Of a stretch of DNA of 64,000 nt, positions 25,473 to 33,778 are shown piece by piece. This DNA comes from an uncultured Jannaschia sp. (GTDB lineage: Bacteria; Pseudomonadota; Alphaproteobacteria; Rhodobacterales; Rhodobacteraceae). The DNA is taken from contig CANLTZ010000012.1 of assembly GCA_947494145.1 (NCBI GenBank), positions 85,851-149,850 on the forward strand, read 5' to 3'. The notes beneath the pieces are model-generated. The model did not search any database, was not told the origin of the DNA, and saw nothing but the letters and a program-made list of their open reading frames with translations. A program made the translations under genes and the position numbers. Positions within the stretch are counted from its first letter, which is position 1. Each line of letters starts with the position of its first letter.

Positions 25473-27416
25473 ATGAGTGCCGAGTCCCAGAAGGCCCCTG
25501 CCACGCCCTTTTCGGAGCACCTCCCCGAGGGCACGGAGCTGTTGCTTGGGCAGTACCGGATCACGAAATACCTGAACTCCGGCGGGTTTGGCATCACCTA
25601 TCTGGCGGTCGACAGCCTTGAGCGGACAGTGGTCGTCAAGGAATGTTTCCCCGGGGCGTTCTGCCGTCGCGACGGCCTTCTGGTTCAGGCCCGCACGCAA
25701 CAGCATGTGGCCGAGCTTGAGGCTGTGGTGGGGCTGTTCCTGCGCGAGGCCCGCGCCTTGTCGAAGCTGCAACATCCCAACATCGTCGGCGTGCACCAGG
25801 TCTTCGAATTCAACAACACGGCCTATATGGCGCTCGACTTCATCGAGGGGCGTGACTTGCTCCAACTGGTGAATTCGCCAGGCCGATCTCTCACGCCACG
25901 ACAGATACGCTCAATTCTCGAAAAGCTGCTCAGCGCAGTCGGTGCCGTGCACGAGGCCGGGTTGCTGCACCGCGATATCTCGCCCGACAATGTCATTGTC
26001 ACCGCCGACTACGACCCGATCATGATCGACTTCGGCGCGGCGCGTGATCAGGCAACGAAGGCGACGCAGGCCCTGTCTGCCCTTCGGGTGGTCAAGGACG
26101 GATATTCCCCGCAGGAATTCTATCTTGCAGGCAGCGGCCAGGGCCCTTTCAGCGATCTCTACTCGCTGGCGGCAACCTTCTATCACGTGATCACCGGCGA
26201 AGTGCCCCCAGACAGCCAGCGTCGCCTTTCGGCCCATGTGGCGGGCGATTCCGATCCATATATCCCCCTGCGCGAAAAGACCTCGGCCTACGATGTCGCG
26301 TTCTGTGACGCGCTCGACCGCGCAATGGCGATCCTGCCCAAGGACCGTATCCAGAACGCCGAGACATGGCGCCGGATGATGAACGAAACGCCCGAGCCGA
26401 AGAAGCGGTCCTCGCTGATCAACCGCTCGGTGCCGATTGCCATCAGCAAGCCGCGCACCGGTTCCACCACGCCCGCCGCGTCGCGGCCCACCAAGCCTGT
26501 CGCCACCCCGACACCGAAACCTGCGCCCAAGGCCAAGGCCAAGGCGGCATCGAAGCGCGGCAAGGCCCCACTGATGCTGGCAGGCGCCGCGCTCGCGATG
26601 GTGGCAGCGGGCGTGTTCTTTGCCCCACAACAGGACGAAACGGCCGCAGTGGCGGTCAATCCGGGTCCGACAGGCGTGGCCGACACGGCCATGGCGACCG
26701 CCGATGCGACAGCCACCGACGCCCCCCTAGCCGAACGCGGCGAACCAGTGGCGGATGCCGCCGCCGTTGCTTCGCCCGACCCATCGCCGCTTCCGGCGCT
26801 TGCACCTTTGCCATCGGACGCGCCCAACGCGCTGGATGATCTGCCCGGCGATCTGGCCGACGGACGCGTGACGCTGAACTGGCATGTCACCGCGCCGTTC
26901 TCGGTCGATGCAGATGGCATCGTGACGGACGTGTCCGGCCCGCAAGCCGGGCCCATCGCGCCCGGCTGGCAAGTGACCGAGATCGGCGGCGTGCCGTTCG
27001 ATCCCTCGGTCGAGTTGGATGTGGCGCTGCGCGCGGCCGCGCATTCCGAAGACGGCCGCAGTGCCACCATCCTTGTCGCGGCGACCTCCCCTGGCGATGC
27101 CGCCACCACGATCAGCCGGGTCGAGGCCCCGCTGACCTACAAGGCAAGCATTGGCGCGGACCTCGAAGTCGAAACCAAGGCCCAACGCGACGGGTGGCAA
27201 AGCCATGTGGTCGCCGCGCCATCCACCAGCGCGCTGCGCGCGGGCGACGAAGTGGTGGCCATTGTGGGGACGGGTGACCGGCTCCAACGCGGGGACGCCA
27301 TGGCGCGCGCCGCCGCTGACGGTGTCGAAGCCAATTCCAGTGCCCTGAAAGTCGCGGTGCGCCGTGACGGATTGATGTGGTCCGCCGATCTGCCGCTGCC
27401 TGCGGCCCAGGACTGA
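25473..27416 (+). CDS. Membrane Ser/Thr protein kinase
   Basis: A 647-residue eukaryotic-type kinase. The glycine loop is LNSGGFGITY near residue 35, the catalytic Lys is in VVVKECFP near 54, the catalytic loop is HRDISPDNV near 165, and the metal site is IDFGAA near 187. An Ala/Pro/Lys-rich linker leads to one membrane helix at about 365-385, and the remaining 260 residues are periplasmic with two PDZ-like repeats (VTEIGGVPFD; GDEVVAIVGTGD). It is likely paired with the PP2C phosphatase 26 bp downstream; targets are unknown, though the small proteins that follow are candidates. Confidence 0.92.
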   Translation: MSAESQKAPATPFSEHLPEGTELLLGQYRITKYLNSGGFGITYLAVDSLERTVVVKECFPGAFCRRDGLLVQARTQQHVAELEAVVGLFLREARALSKLQHPNIVGVHQVFEFNNTAYMALDFIEGRDLLQLVNSPGRSLTPRQIRSILEKLLSAVGAVHEAGLLHRDISPDNVIVTADYDPIMIDFGAARDQATKATQALSALRVVKDGYSPQEFYLAGSGQGPFSDLYSLAATFYHVITGEVPPDSQRRLSAHVAGDSDPYIPLREKTSAYDVAFCDALDRAMAILPKDRIQNAETWRRMMNETPEPKKRSSLINRSVPIAISKPRTGSTTPAASRPTKPVATPTPKPAPKAKAKAASKRGKAPLMLAGAALAMVAAGVFFAPQQDETAAVAVNPGPTGVADTAMATADATATDAPLAERGEPVADAAAVASPDPSPLPALAPLPSDAPNALDDLPGDLADGRVTLNWHVTAPFSVDADGIVTDVSGPQAGPIAPGWQVTEIGGVPFDPSVELDVALRAAAHSEDGRSATILVAATSPGDAATTISRVEAPLTYKASIGADLEVETKAQRDGWQSHVVAAPSTSALRAGDEVVAIVGTGDRLQRGDAMARAAADGVEANSSALKVAVRRDGLMWSADLPLPAAQD

Positions 27417-27442
27417 CCAGACGAGACGACGGAGGACATTAG

Positions 27443-28414
27443 ATGCGCAGAACATCCGAGCCCCGCTTCGATGTGGCGACCGTGACCGATTGCGGCGCGC
27501 GTCCCTATCAGCAAGACGCACTCGTTGCGAACTTCTCCACCGGCGAAGAGATCGGCATCGGCGTCCTGGCTGACGGGATGGGCGGGCATGATGGCGGCGA
27601 TGTCGCCAGCGCGCTCGTCGTCGGCCGCGCCTTCGCCGAAATCCGCGCCGGTTTCGCCTCCGGGGCGACGGGCGCGGTCAAAGTCGGGCCGGTCTTGCGC
27701 GAAGCCGTCGATGTCGCCAACGACGCCGTCCGCACCCGTATCGAAGCCGACCGGAACCTGCGTGGCATGGGCTCGACCCTGGTTGCCTGCCTGACCATCG
27801 GGCCGGACCTGCACTGGGTCTCGGTCGGAGATTCGCCGCTCTACCTCGTGCGCGATGGCTTGCTCGAACAACTCAACGAAGATCATTCGATGCGCCCCCA
27901 AATCGAAGCGATGGCCGCCACGGGCATGATCGACGCGGAACTGGCGCGGAACCACCCGGACCGCAATCAACTGCTGTCCGCGATCTGCGGACGCGCAATC
28001 GACCATGTGGATTGCCGGGACACCCCCTTCGCGTTGCGCCTGGGCGACGTCGTGATCGCCGCCAGCGACGGGCTCCAAACACTGAGTGACGATGAAATCC
28101 GCCGGATCGTGGCAAGCAACCGCCAGGCCTGCGCGACCGACATCGCCCAGGCGCTGATGCAGGCGGTCAAGAAAGTCGCGCTGCCCGATCAGGACAATGT
28201 CGCGATCATGGCCATCAAGGTCCTGTCCGATCGCCCTTTGCGCACGTCTGAGCCCCTGCCGCGCGCAGAGATGATTGCGCCTGCGCCCGCGGCAGAAGAA
28301 CCCGCCGTCTTCGACGCAGTTCCCATCGACGATGCGCCCAAGCCCCCTGACGCGGCACCGGCAGAAAGCCTTGAACGCGCCCCCGACGACCTAGAGCGGG
28401 CGCTCGCGCTTTGA
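27443..28414 (+). CDS. PP2C-family Ser/Thr protein phosphatase
   Basis: A 323-residue PP2C/PppA-type phosphatase. Metal-binding motifs are visible: RPYQQDALV, VLADGMGGHDGGDVAS, MGSTLVACL, VGDSPLYLVRDG, VIAASDGLQTL and DQDNVAIM. About 75 C-terminal residues after the catalytic domain are Pro/Ala-rich. It should reverse the phosphorylation made by the upstream kinase. GGAGGA precedes the ATG. Confidence 0.93.
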   Translation: MRRTSEPRFDVATVTDCGARPYQQDALVANFSTGEEIGIGVLADGMGGHDGGDVASALVVGRAFAEIRAGFASGATGAVKVGPVLREAVDVANDAVRTRIEADRNLRGMGSTLVACLTIGPDLHWVSVGDSPLYLVRDGLLEQLNEDHSMRPQIEAMAATGMIDAELARNHPDRNQLLSAICGRAIDHVDCRDTPFALRLGDVVIAASDGLQTLSDDEIRRIVASNRQACATDIAQALMQAVKKVALPDQDNVAIMAIKVLSDRPLRTSEPLPRAEMIAPAPAAEEPAVFDAVPIDDAPKPPDAAPAESLERAPDDLERALAL

Positions 28415-28463
28415 TCGCGCCCGTCCGAAACCCTCAGATCCAACCCATGAGCAGGATAGCCGA

Positions 28464-28676
28464 ATGATTGTCTACTCCCACCGCTTCTCCAGCGTCCTTC
28501 AACAGCTGGTGGTCGAGCTTGGTCTCGACCTCATCCTTTCTGACGGGACTTCACCGGTCAGCCTGAAGGAAAACGAGATGATGCTGCACGACGTGGCCAA
28601 CGGCCTCGGCATTGACGTCAAGAAGCTGGCCGCCGCCGATGGCAGCGTCCTGTTCAAGTTCCAGCGTCGGGCCTGA
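28464..28676 (+). CDS. Small protein of unknown function
   Basis: A 70-residue protein between the phosphatase and a membrane protein; its TGA overlaps the next ATG (TGATG). It is predicted alpha/beta, with LQQLVVELGLDLILSDG and a conserved-looking GIDVKKLAAADGSVLFKFQRR. No family is recognised. Its position and coupling suggest it belongs to the kinase module. Confidence 0.65.
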   Translation: MIVYSHRFSSVLQQLVVELGLDLILSDGTSPVSLKENEMMLHDVANGLGIDVKKLAAADGSVLFKFQRRA

Positions 28677-29293
28677 TGACAGCGAAGCCACAGATATCGG
28701 ACGGTGCAGGCACAGGCGCACGGGTCGGCGTCCCGCTCGCGCGGGCGCAACGGCTTGCCGCACGATCCACGACGCCGCAGGGAAAGCCACGGCTTCCCGC
28801 GATACTCATCGGGGTCGCGTTCACGGGTCTTGTGGCTGCCGGCATTTTCGCGCCAAGGCACGCCTCGGACCCGTCCGTCCCCGCCGATGGTCTGGTGGCT
28901 GTGGCGGACACCGCGCTCGCATCGTCGGAGTTCGCGGACCTGCCGCCGCTCGCCGCGCCGCAGCCCACCTCCCGCGCCCGCTTCGTCCCCTGCGTGGGCC
29001 GGATCGAAAATCAACTCAGGGTGCTGGCCGGGCCGACCGCGTCGCCGGACGGCGGGACCGAACCTTCGGACCAATTGTCGTCCCTCGTCCAAAGCACACT
29101 GGATTGCCGCGAGGCCGGGCTTGAAATCCAAGGCAGCCTTGAACTCGTCACCGCAGGGATCGCCGACCTCCGCGTGAGGTGGGACCGTGACACCAGCCGA
29201 TTGTACTTGAGCGTCATCGATCCGCGCGAAGCCGCGGAAACACAAGCCGCCTTTGCCGAAGACGGATTGCCGGTCACGTTCGTCGTTCACTAG
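28676..29293 (+). CDS. Membrane-anchored protein of unknown function
   Basis: A 205-residue protein with a cytoplasmic basic N-terminus, one membrane helix (about 43-60, LPAILIGVAFTGLVAAGIFA) and an extracytoplasmic C-terminal domain with a Cys pair (FVPCVGR and TLDCREA). The topology matches the kinase, so the two could interact in the periplasm. The function is unknown. Confidence 0.7.
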   Translation: MTAKPQISDGAGTGARVGVPLARAQRLAARSTTPQGKPRLPAILIGVAFTGLVAAGIFAPRHASDPSVPADGLVAVADTALASSEFADLPPLAAPQPTSRARFVPCVGRIENQLRVLAGPTASPDGGTEPSDQLSSLVQSTLDCREAGLEIQGSLELVTAGIADLRVRWDRDTSRLYLSVIDPREAAETQAAFAEDGLPVTFVVH

Positions 29294-29307
29294 AGAAAGG
29301 TTACAGA

Positions 29308-29730
29308 ATGGATTTTCCCGAATATCTGAAGTCCGCCTCGGACTGGGTCGCTGCGGCAGGCCCCATGCTTTCCTCTGCACGCGACTGGTCCGTCGAGGCT
29401 AGCAGCTGGCTGCTGGCAGTCGATCTGCCCGTGCCGGATATCGCCCTTGTGGGTGCCTTCGCCTTGGCTGTCGCGGCGACGACCTTGTCGCAGCGTGGCC
29501 GCAACCAAGCCGCACAAGGCGAAGTCGAAGACCTGTACCGCGCCGAATTGCTGACCGCGAACCGCCGCGCCCAGCAAGCGCGGGGCGAATTGCGCCAGGC
29601 CAAACAGGCCATCGAGCGTGAACGCCAGAAGCGCCGGCGGGAGGCCGCGGGCTCCAAACCCCATGCCCGCCTCAAGAACCGTCCTATCCAAATGCGTCGA
29701 CCCGACGACCGGATCGCCGCGACAGCCTAG
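29308..29730 (+). CDS. Small membrane protein with basic coiled coil
   Basis: A 140-residue protein with a hydrophobic segment (about 44-60, IALVGAFALAVAATTL) followed by a charged heptad-like region (LYRAELLTANRRAQQARGEL and onward) and a basic tail. It resembles a membrane-tethered coiled coil. AGAAAGG precedes the ATG. No family recognised; co-located with the kinase module. Confidence 0.68.
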   Translation: MDFPEYLKSASDWVAAAGPMLSSARDWSVEASSWLLAVDLPVPDIALVGAFALAVAATTLSQRGRNQAAQGEVEDLYRAELLTANRRAQQARGELRQAKQAIERERQKRRREAAGSKPHARLKNRPIQMRRPDDRIAATA

Positions 29731-29776
29731 TCACCGACCCTTCCCATTCCTCAAATCTCAGATCGGATAAAGACCC

Positions 29777-30190
29777 ATGAACCTCACCCGTCTCGTCTAT
29801 TACAGTCAACGCAACCCGTCGCTGTCGCTCAACATGGATGAGCTGCTCGCCGTCTGTCAGCGCAATAATGGCCCGATGAACGTCACCGGCATCCTGCATT
29901 ACAATGGCAACTATTTCCTGCAGGTCCTCGAAGGCGGTCGGGCCGAAGTCAGCGCGATCTATCACCGCATTGCCGCAGATCCCCGCCACATCAACATCAT
30001 CCTGATCTCTTGCCAGGACGTGCGCGAACGGATCTTCCCCACCTGGTCGATGGGCCTGCATGAAGGCATGGACGAGGAAACGAAGAGCATCTTCCTGCGG
30101 TACTTCCCGTCCAACAACGTCAACCCCGAGGCCGTGAGCACGGATAGTCTCCTGGATTTCCTCCAGGATGTGTCCTCCGAGCTTACCTAA
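29777..30190 (+). CDS. BLUF-domain blue-light photoreceptor
   Basis: A 137-residue protein consisting mainly of a BLUF domain. The photochemical Tyr8 is in LVYYS, the Asn in RNNGPMNVTGIL (N31), Gln49 in FLQVLEGG, and Trp90/Met92 in FPTWSMG; the spacings equal those of AppA (Y21, N45, Q63, W104, M106). It should bind FAD and respond to blue light. No output domain is fused, so signalling must pass to partners; the kinase, phosphatase and small proteins upstream are the obvious ones. Confidence 0.93.
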   Translation: MNLTRLVYYSQRNPSLSLNMDELLAVCQRNNGPMNVTGILHYNGNYFLQVLEGGRAEVSAIYHRIAADPRHINIILISCQDVRERIFPTWSMGLHEGMDEETKSIFLRYFPSNNVNPEAVSTDSLLDFLQDVSSELT

Positions 30191-30210
30191 ACCGGTGGCC
30201 AGCGTGATTG

Positions 30211-30236
30211 CCCGCGTTCCGCTTGTGGAACGCGGG
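30211..30236 (+). terminator. Perfect 10-bp hairpin after the BLUF gene
   Basis: CCCGCGTTCC (30211-30220) pairs fully with GGAACGCGGG (30227-30236) around loop GCTTGT, 20 bp after the BLUF stop. There is no T-run, but position and stability fit a transcription terminator. Confidence 0.65.
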
Positions 30237-30282
30237 GCTGATCCCAATGCCGAGGGGGGTGTCTTTGCGATGCGGTCTGGAC

Positions 30283-30329
30283 GGGTGTCGCACCTGCTGG
30301 CTCAACGCCTTCGCAGGTCGACGACACCC
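30283..30329 (-). terminator. Long imperfect hairpin before the LacI stop
   Basis: GGGTGTCG (30283-30290) pairs with CGACACCC (30322-30329) and ACCTGC (30292-30297) with GCAGGT (30313-30318). It lies in the gap between convergent BLUF and LacI genes and probably terminates the minus-strand LacI message or both. Confidence 0.5.
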
Positions 30330-30430
30330 GCGCCATGGCGGTGGCCATCGTCAGGTTTGGGCAGGTCAGCGCGGGCACTCTGCCCTCCCGCGCCGCAACG
30401 GCGCCGTGAGTTGGCCTGGCGCAATGCGGG

Positions 30431-31450
30431 CTATGTCCACAGATGCGAGGCGCGCAGCAACGGCGTTGGCCGGATCTCGTGATGCTCAAAATCGCCCGTT
30501 TCGCTGCTGTCTCGGAAAAGACGGCGGATCACCACTTGGCTCAGCAGGTGGGCCACGCGCGCATCCTCGGTCGAAAACGTCGAAAGCGGGGGGGCGGTAT
30601 GTTCGGACCCCGGAAAGTTCTGCCCACCGAAAACCGTCAGGTCGCGCCCCACAATCAAGCCTGCCGCGGCAGCGGCGCGGTAGACACCGAAAGCCAGCGA
30701 ATCCTGGATGCACGCAAAGGCGGGCCGGTCACGTCCGGCCAGGATGCGCGCGGCCACATCTGTGCCCGCCGCCTCGGTCATTTCCACCCGCCAGACCTTG
30801 GGCCCCGGCGCGCCTGACCGGGCGGCTTCTTCCACCGCGCCAGCCACGTAATTGTCGGCGAAGTTCAGACCCTCCGGCGCGCTCAGGACATGCAGGCCCC
30901 CGGCCGTCACGGGCTTGAGCGTGCTGACGGCAAGGCGGCCCGCCTGGGTATAGTCGATCTCCACCGTTGGGTGTCGATGGGACCAATCCGTCTTGCCGAA
31001 GGTGACGAAGGGAAAGCCGTGATCCAGCAGGAACTTGACGCGCGGGTCGGCCTTGCGCGTGCGGCCCAGCACAAGGGCATCGGCCAGGCGTTCCTCCACG
31101 ATCTGGCGCACGATATCGACTTCTTCGTCGCGGGCGCGGGCGGCAAAGACGGCCAGGTTCAGGCCCTTGTCGCGCAGGTGCTGGTCGAGGGTGGATAGTA
31201 ATTCAAGAAAGATCGGAGAGGCGAAACGCTGTTGCGGCGGCGACAGCAGCACGGCCACGCGCCCCGTCTTGCCCCCGCGCAGGGCGCGGGCGGCGGCATT
31301 GGGGCGATAGCCGTAGCGATCCGCCAGGTCGCGCACGGCCACCCGTGTCTCGGCCCGCACCCGCGGGTCACCACGCAGCGCGCGGGACACGGTGGACACA
31401 TCCACCCCCAACTCCACCGCCAGCGTTTTCAATCCGATCCGTTTCTGCAT
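30431..31450 (-). CDS. LacI-family transcriptional regulator
   Basis: A 339-residue LacI/GalR regulator. The HTH is LKTLAVELGVDVSTVSRALRG at residues about 7-27 with the hinge GYRPNAAARALRGG near 50; the periplasmic-binding-like sugar domain follows. It is divergent from the glycosidase/ABC operon, and the 179-bp gap contains a 20-bp perfect palindrome that is the likely operator. It probably represses the operon until an oligosaccharide or its breakdown product binds. Confidence 0.92.
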   Translation of the reverse strand: MQKRIGLKTLAVELGVDVSTVSRALRGDPRVRAETRVAVRDLADRYGYRPNAAARALRGGKTGRVAVLLSPPQQRFASPIFLELLSTLDQHLRDKGLNLAVFAARARDEEVDIVRQIVEERLADALVLGRTRKADPRVKFLLDHGFPFVTFGKTDWSHRHPTVEIDYTQAGRLAVSTLKPVTAGGLHVLSAPEGLNFADNYVAGAVEEAARSGAPGPKVWRVEMTEAAGTDVAARILAGRDRPAFACIQDSLAFGVYRAAAAAGLIVGRDLTVFGGQNFPGSEHTAPPLSTFSTEDARVAHLLSQVVIRRLFRDSSETGDFEHHEIRPTPLLRASHLWT

Positions 31451-31506
31451 GGGTTCCAGGCCAAGCGATTACCAAGACGGGACCTGCCACAGCGCCAGTG
31501 CCGCGC

Positions 31507-31526
31507 CAATACAAACGTTTGTATTG
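31507..31526. promoter_or_regulatory. LacI-type operator (20-bp perfect palindrome)
   Basis: CAATACAAACGTTTGTATTG is perfectly symmetric, with a central CG as in LacI/GalR operators, and lies between the divergent regulator and the first GH31 gene, 57 bp from the regulator start. AT-rich arms within high-GC DNA strengthen the call. Confidence 0.85.
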
Positions 31527-31638
31527 ACCCACATGCCGGAATCAGCGTCCATTCGAACCATGGGCTTAGGGCTGGGGGATATGATCGGACGAATGGCGGC
31601 ACGGCTGGCCTCGGAAGTGCGGCGTTAGGGTGGCTGGG

Positions 31639-33720
31639 ATGGGAGCGTTCTCTCAAACCGATGGCGGGCTCGAATGCCGCTTCATGGGCGAGGTGCTGCG
31701 CATCGCGCCCTGGGGCGACGACGCGCTGCGGGTGCGCGCCCGGCCCGGAACGGCGCTGGTGCCCGGCCCCGTGGACGCGCTTCTGCCCGTGCAGGACCAG
31801 ACCGCCCGGATCGAGATCGGGGAAGATCGCGCCAGCATCACGCGCGGGCGCCTGCGCGCCGAAATCACGCTGACGACCCGCTACGGCGCAGACATCAAAC
31901 GCGAGGCGGTGATCCGCTTCCTGCGCGCCGATACCGGGGCCGAGCTTCTGGCCGAGACGCGCAGCCATTTCGCCGGACCCCGAACGCGCAACTTCAAGGC
32001 CATCGCTTCCGGCTCCTGGCGGTTGGAACAGCAATTCGCGGCCTATGAGGGCGAAAGCCTGTGGGGCATGGGCCAGCCGCAGCATGGCTGCATGGACCTC
32101 AAGGGCGTGTCCACCACGCTGTTGCAGCAGAATGCCCATGCGGTCGTCCCCTTTGTCATCTCGTCGCGCGGCTATGGCCTCTTGTGGAACAACCCGGCGG
32201 TGGGCCGGGCCGAATTCGCGCGCAACGTCACCCGCTGGACGGCCGAGGCGACGGGGGGCCTGGATTATTGGGTCACCGCAGGCGACACCCCCGCCCAGAT
32301 CGTGCGCGCCTATGTGGGCGCGACGGGGCGGTCACCTGATGTGCCCGACTGGGTGCTGGGCTTCTGGCAATGCAAATTGCGCTACCGCACACAGGACGAA
32401 TTGCTGGGCATCGCACGGGACTACAAGCGCCGGGGCCTGCCGCTTTCCTGCATCGTCATCGACTTCTTCGCCTGGACGCGCCAGGGCGAATGGAAGTTCG
32501 ATCCCGCCGACTGGCCCGACCCAAAGGCCATGGTGCAGGAATTGCGCGACATGGGCGTGGAACTGATGGTGTCCATCTGGCCCACCGTTTCGGCGTCGTC
32601 CGAACACTACAAGACCATGACCGAACGGGGCCTGCTTCTGACAACCGAACGGGGCATCCCGGCGGTCATCCCCTTCCCAGACAAGGACCCGTTCGGGCCC
32701 GGCTTCTTCACCTATTACGACGCCTTCAACCCCGAGGCGCGCGCCTTCCACTGGGACATCGTCAAGCGCAACTATCTTGGCCACGGCATCCGCCATTTCT
32801 GGTTGGATGCCTGTGAGCCGGAGATGCGCCCAGCCCATCCCGAAAACGTCCGCACCGCCCTGGGCAATGGGGCCGAGATGCTATGCGCTTATCCGCTGCT
32901 CCATGAAGGGGCTTACCGCGAAGGTCTGGCACAGGCGGGGGCAGGCGACGGCGTGCTTCTCTGCCGGTCCGCCTGGGCCGGGTCGCAGCGCCATGGCGTG
33001 ATCCTATGGTCGGGCGATGTCTGGTCCGATTGGGATTGGTTCCGCGCGCAGATACCGGCGGGTCTGCATGCGGGCATGGCTGGCCTGGGCTGGTGGACCA
33101 CAGATATCGGTGGCTTCTACGATGGCCATGGCGGGTCCGACGCCTTTCGCGAATTGCTGGTGCGCTGGTTCGAATTCGGGGTGTTTTCCCCCATCTGCCG
33201 CCTGCACGGCTTTCGCGTGCCCGATGACGTCCCGCCGCCCGCGCCGGGGCAGCCGGTCAGCTACGGGCAGGACACATTCAACATCTTCACCAATAGCGGC
33301 GGCTCCAACGAGGTTTGGAGCTTCGGGAAAACCGTCGAAGACGTCCTGGTGCACTTGCTGGCCCTGCGGGAACGTCTGCGGCCCTATCTCGAAGCCGCGT
33401 TTCGCCACTATGCCCAGACGGGCGACCCGGTCATGGCGCCGCTCTTCTACCACTTCCCCGACCAGCCCGCATTGCATGACCGCGCCGATGCCTACATGCT
33501 CGGCCCCGACCTTCTCGTCGCGCCCGTGTTGCAGCCCGGGGCGACCGGCAGACATGTCGCGCTGCCCGAGGGGGAAGATTGGGTCCATGCCTGGACCGGC
33601 ACCGCCCATACCGGCGGCACATCGCCCGAAATCGATGCGCCCTGGGGCCAGATACCCGTCTTCCTGCGCGCCGCGCGGGCAAAGGCCCTGGCCCCGCTCT
33701 TTGAAACAGCGGCGACGTAG
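31639..33720 (+). CDS. GH31 glycoside hydrolase (first copy)
   Basis: A protein of about 693 residues in family GH31 (alpha-glucosidase/alpha-xylosidase). The beta-sandwich N-domain is followed by a TIM barrel with the nucleophile Asp in HFWLDACEPEM near residue 387 and the acid/base Asp in LWSGDVWSDWDW near 459. No signal peptide, so it acts on imported oligosaccharide in the cytoplasm. ATG at 31639 has AGGGTGG just upstream; a GTG three codons earlier is possible. It shares the order of motifs with the gene at 37973, suggesting duplication. Confidence 0.9.
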   Translation: MGAFSQTDGGLECRFMGEVLRIAPWGDDALRVRARPGTALVPGPVDALLPVQDQTARIEIGEDRASITRGRLRAEITLTTRYGADIKREAVIRFLRADTGAELLAETRSHFAGPRTRNFKAIASGSWRLEQQFAAYEGESLWGMGQPQHGCMDLKGVSTTLLQQNAHAVVPFVISSRGYGLLWNNPAVGRAEFARNVTRWTAEATGGLDYWVTAGDTPAQIVRAYVGATGRSPDVPDWVLGFWQCKLRYRTQDELLGIARDYKRRGLPLSCIVIDFFAWTRQGEWKFDPADWPDPKAMVQELRDMGVELMVSIWPTVSASSEHYKTMTERGLLLTTERGIPAVIPFPDKDPFGPGFFTYYDAFNPEARAFHWDIVKRNYLGHGIRHFWLDACEPEMRPAHPENVRTALGNGAEMLCAYPLLHEGAYREGLAQAGAGDGVLLCRSAWAGSQRHGVILWSGDVWSDWDWFRAQIPAGLHAGMAGLGWWTTDIGGFYDGHGGSDAFRELLVRWFEFGVFSPICRLHGFRVPDDVPPPAPGQPVSYGQDTFNIFTNSGGSNEVWSFGKTVEDVLVHLLALRERLRPYLEAAFRHYAQTGDPVMAPLFYHFPDQPALHDRADAYMLGPDLLVAPVLQPGATGRHVALPEGEDWVHAWTGTAHTGGTSPEIDAPWGQIPVFLRAARAKALAPLFETAAT

Positions 33721-33778
33721 ACGACCATAAGGCCTGACGGACGAGCAGGCGCTGCAATGACAACAAGGAGGACCCTAT

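Noticed and set aside
31639..33720. Sulfoquinovosidase assignment for the first GH31 enzyme
   Set aside because: No sulfoquinovose-pathway genes are near, and the sulfonate-binding residues cannot be verified from sequence alone.
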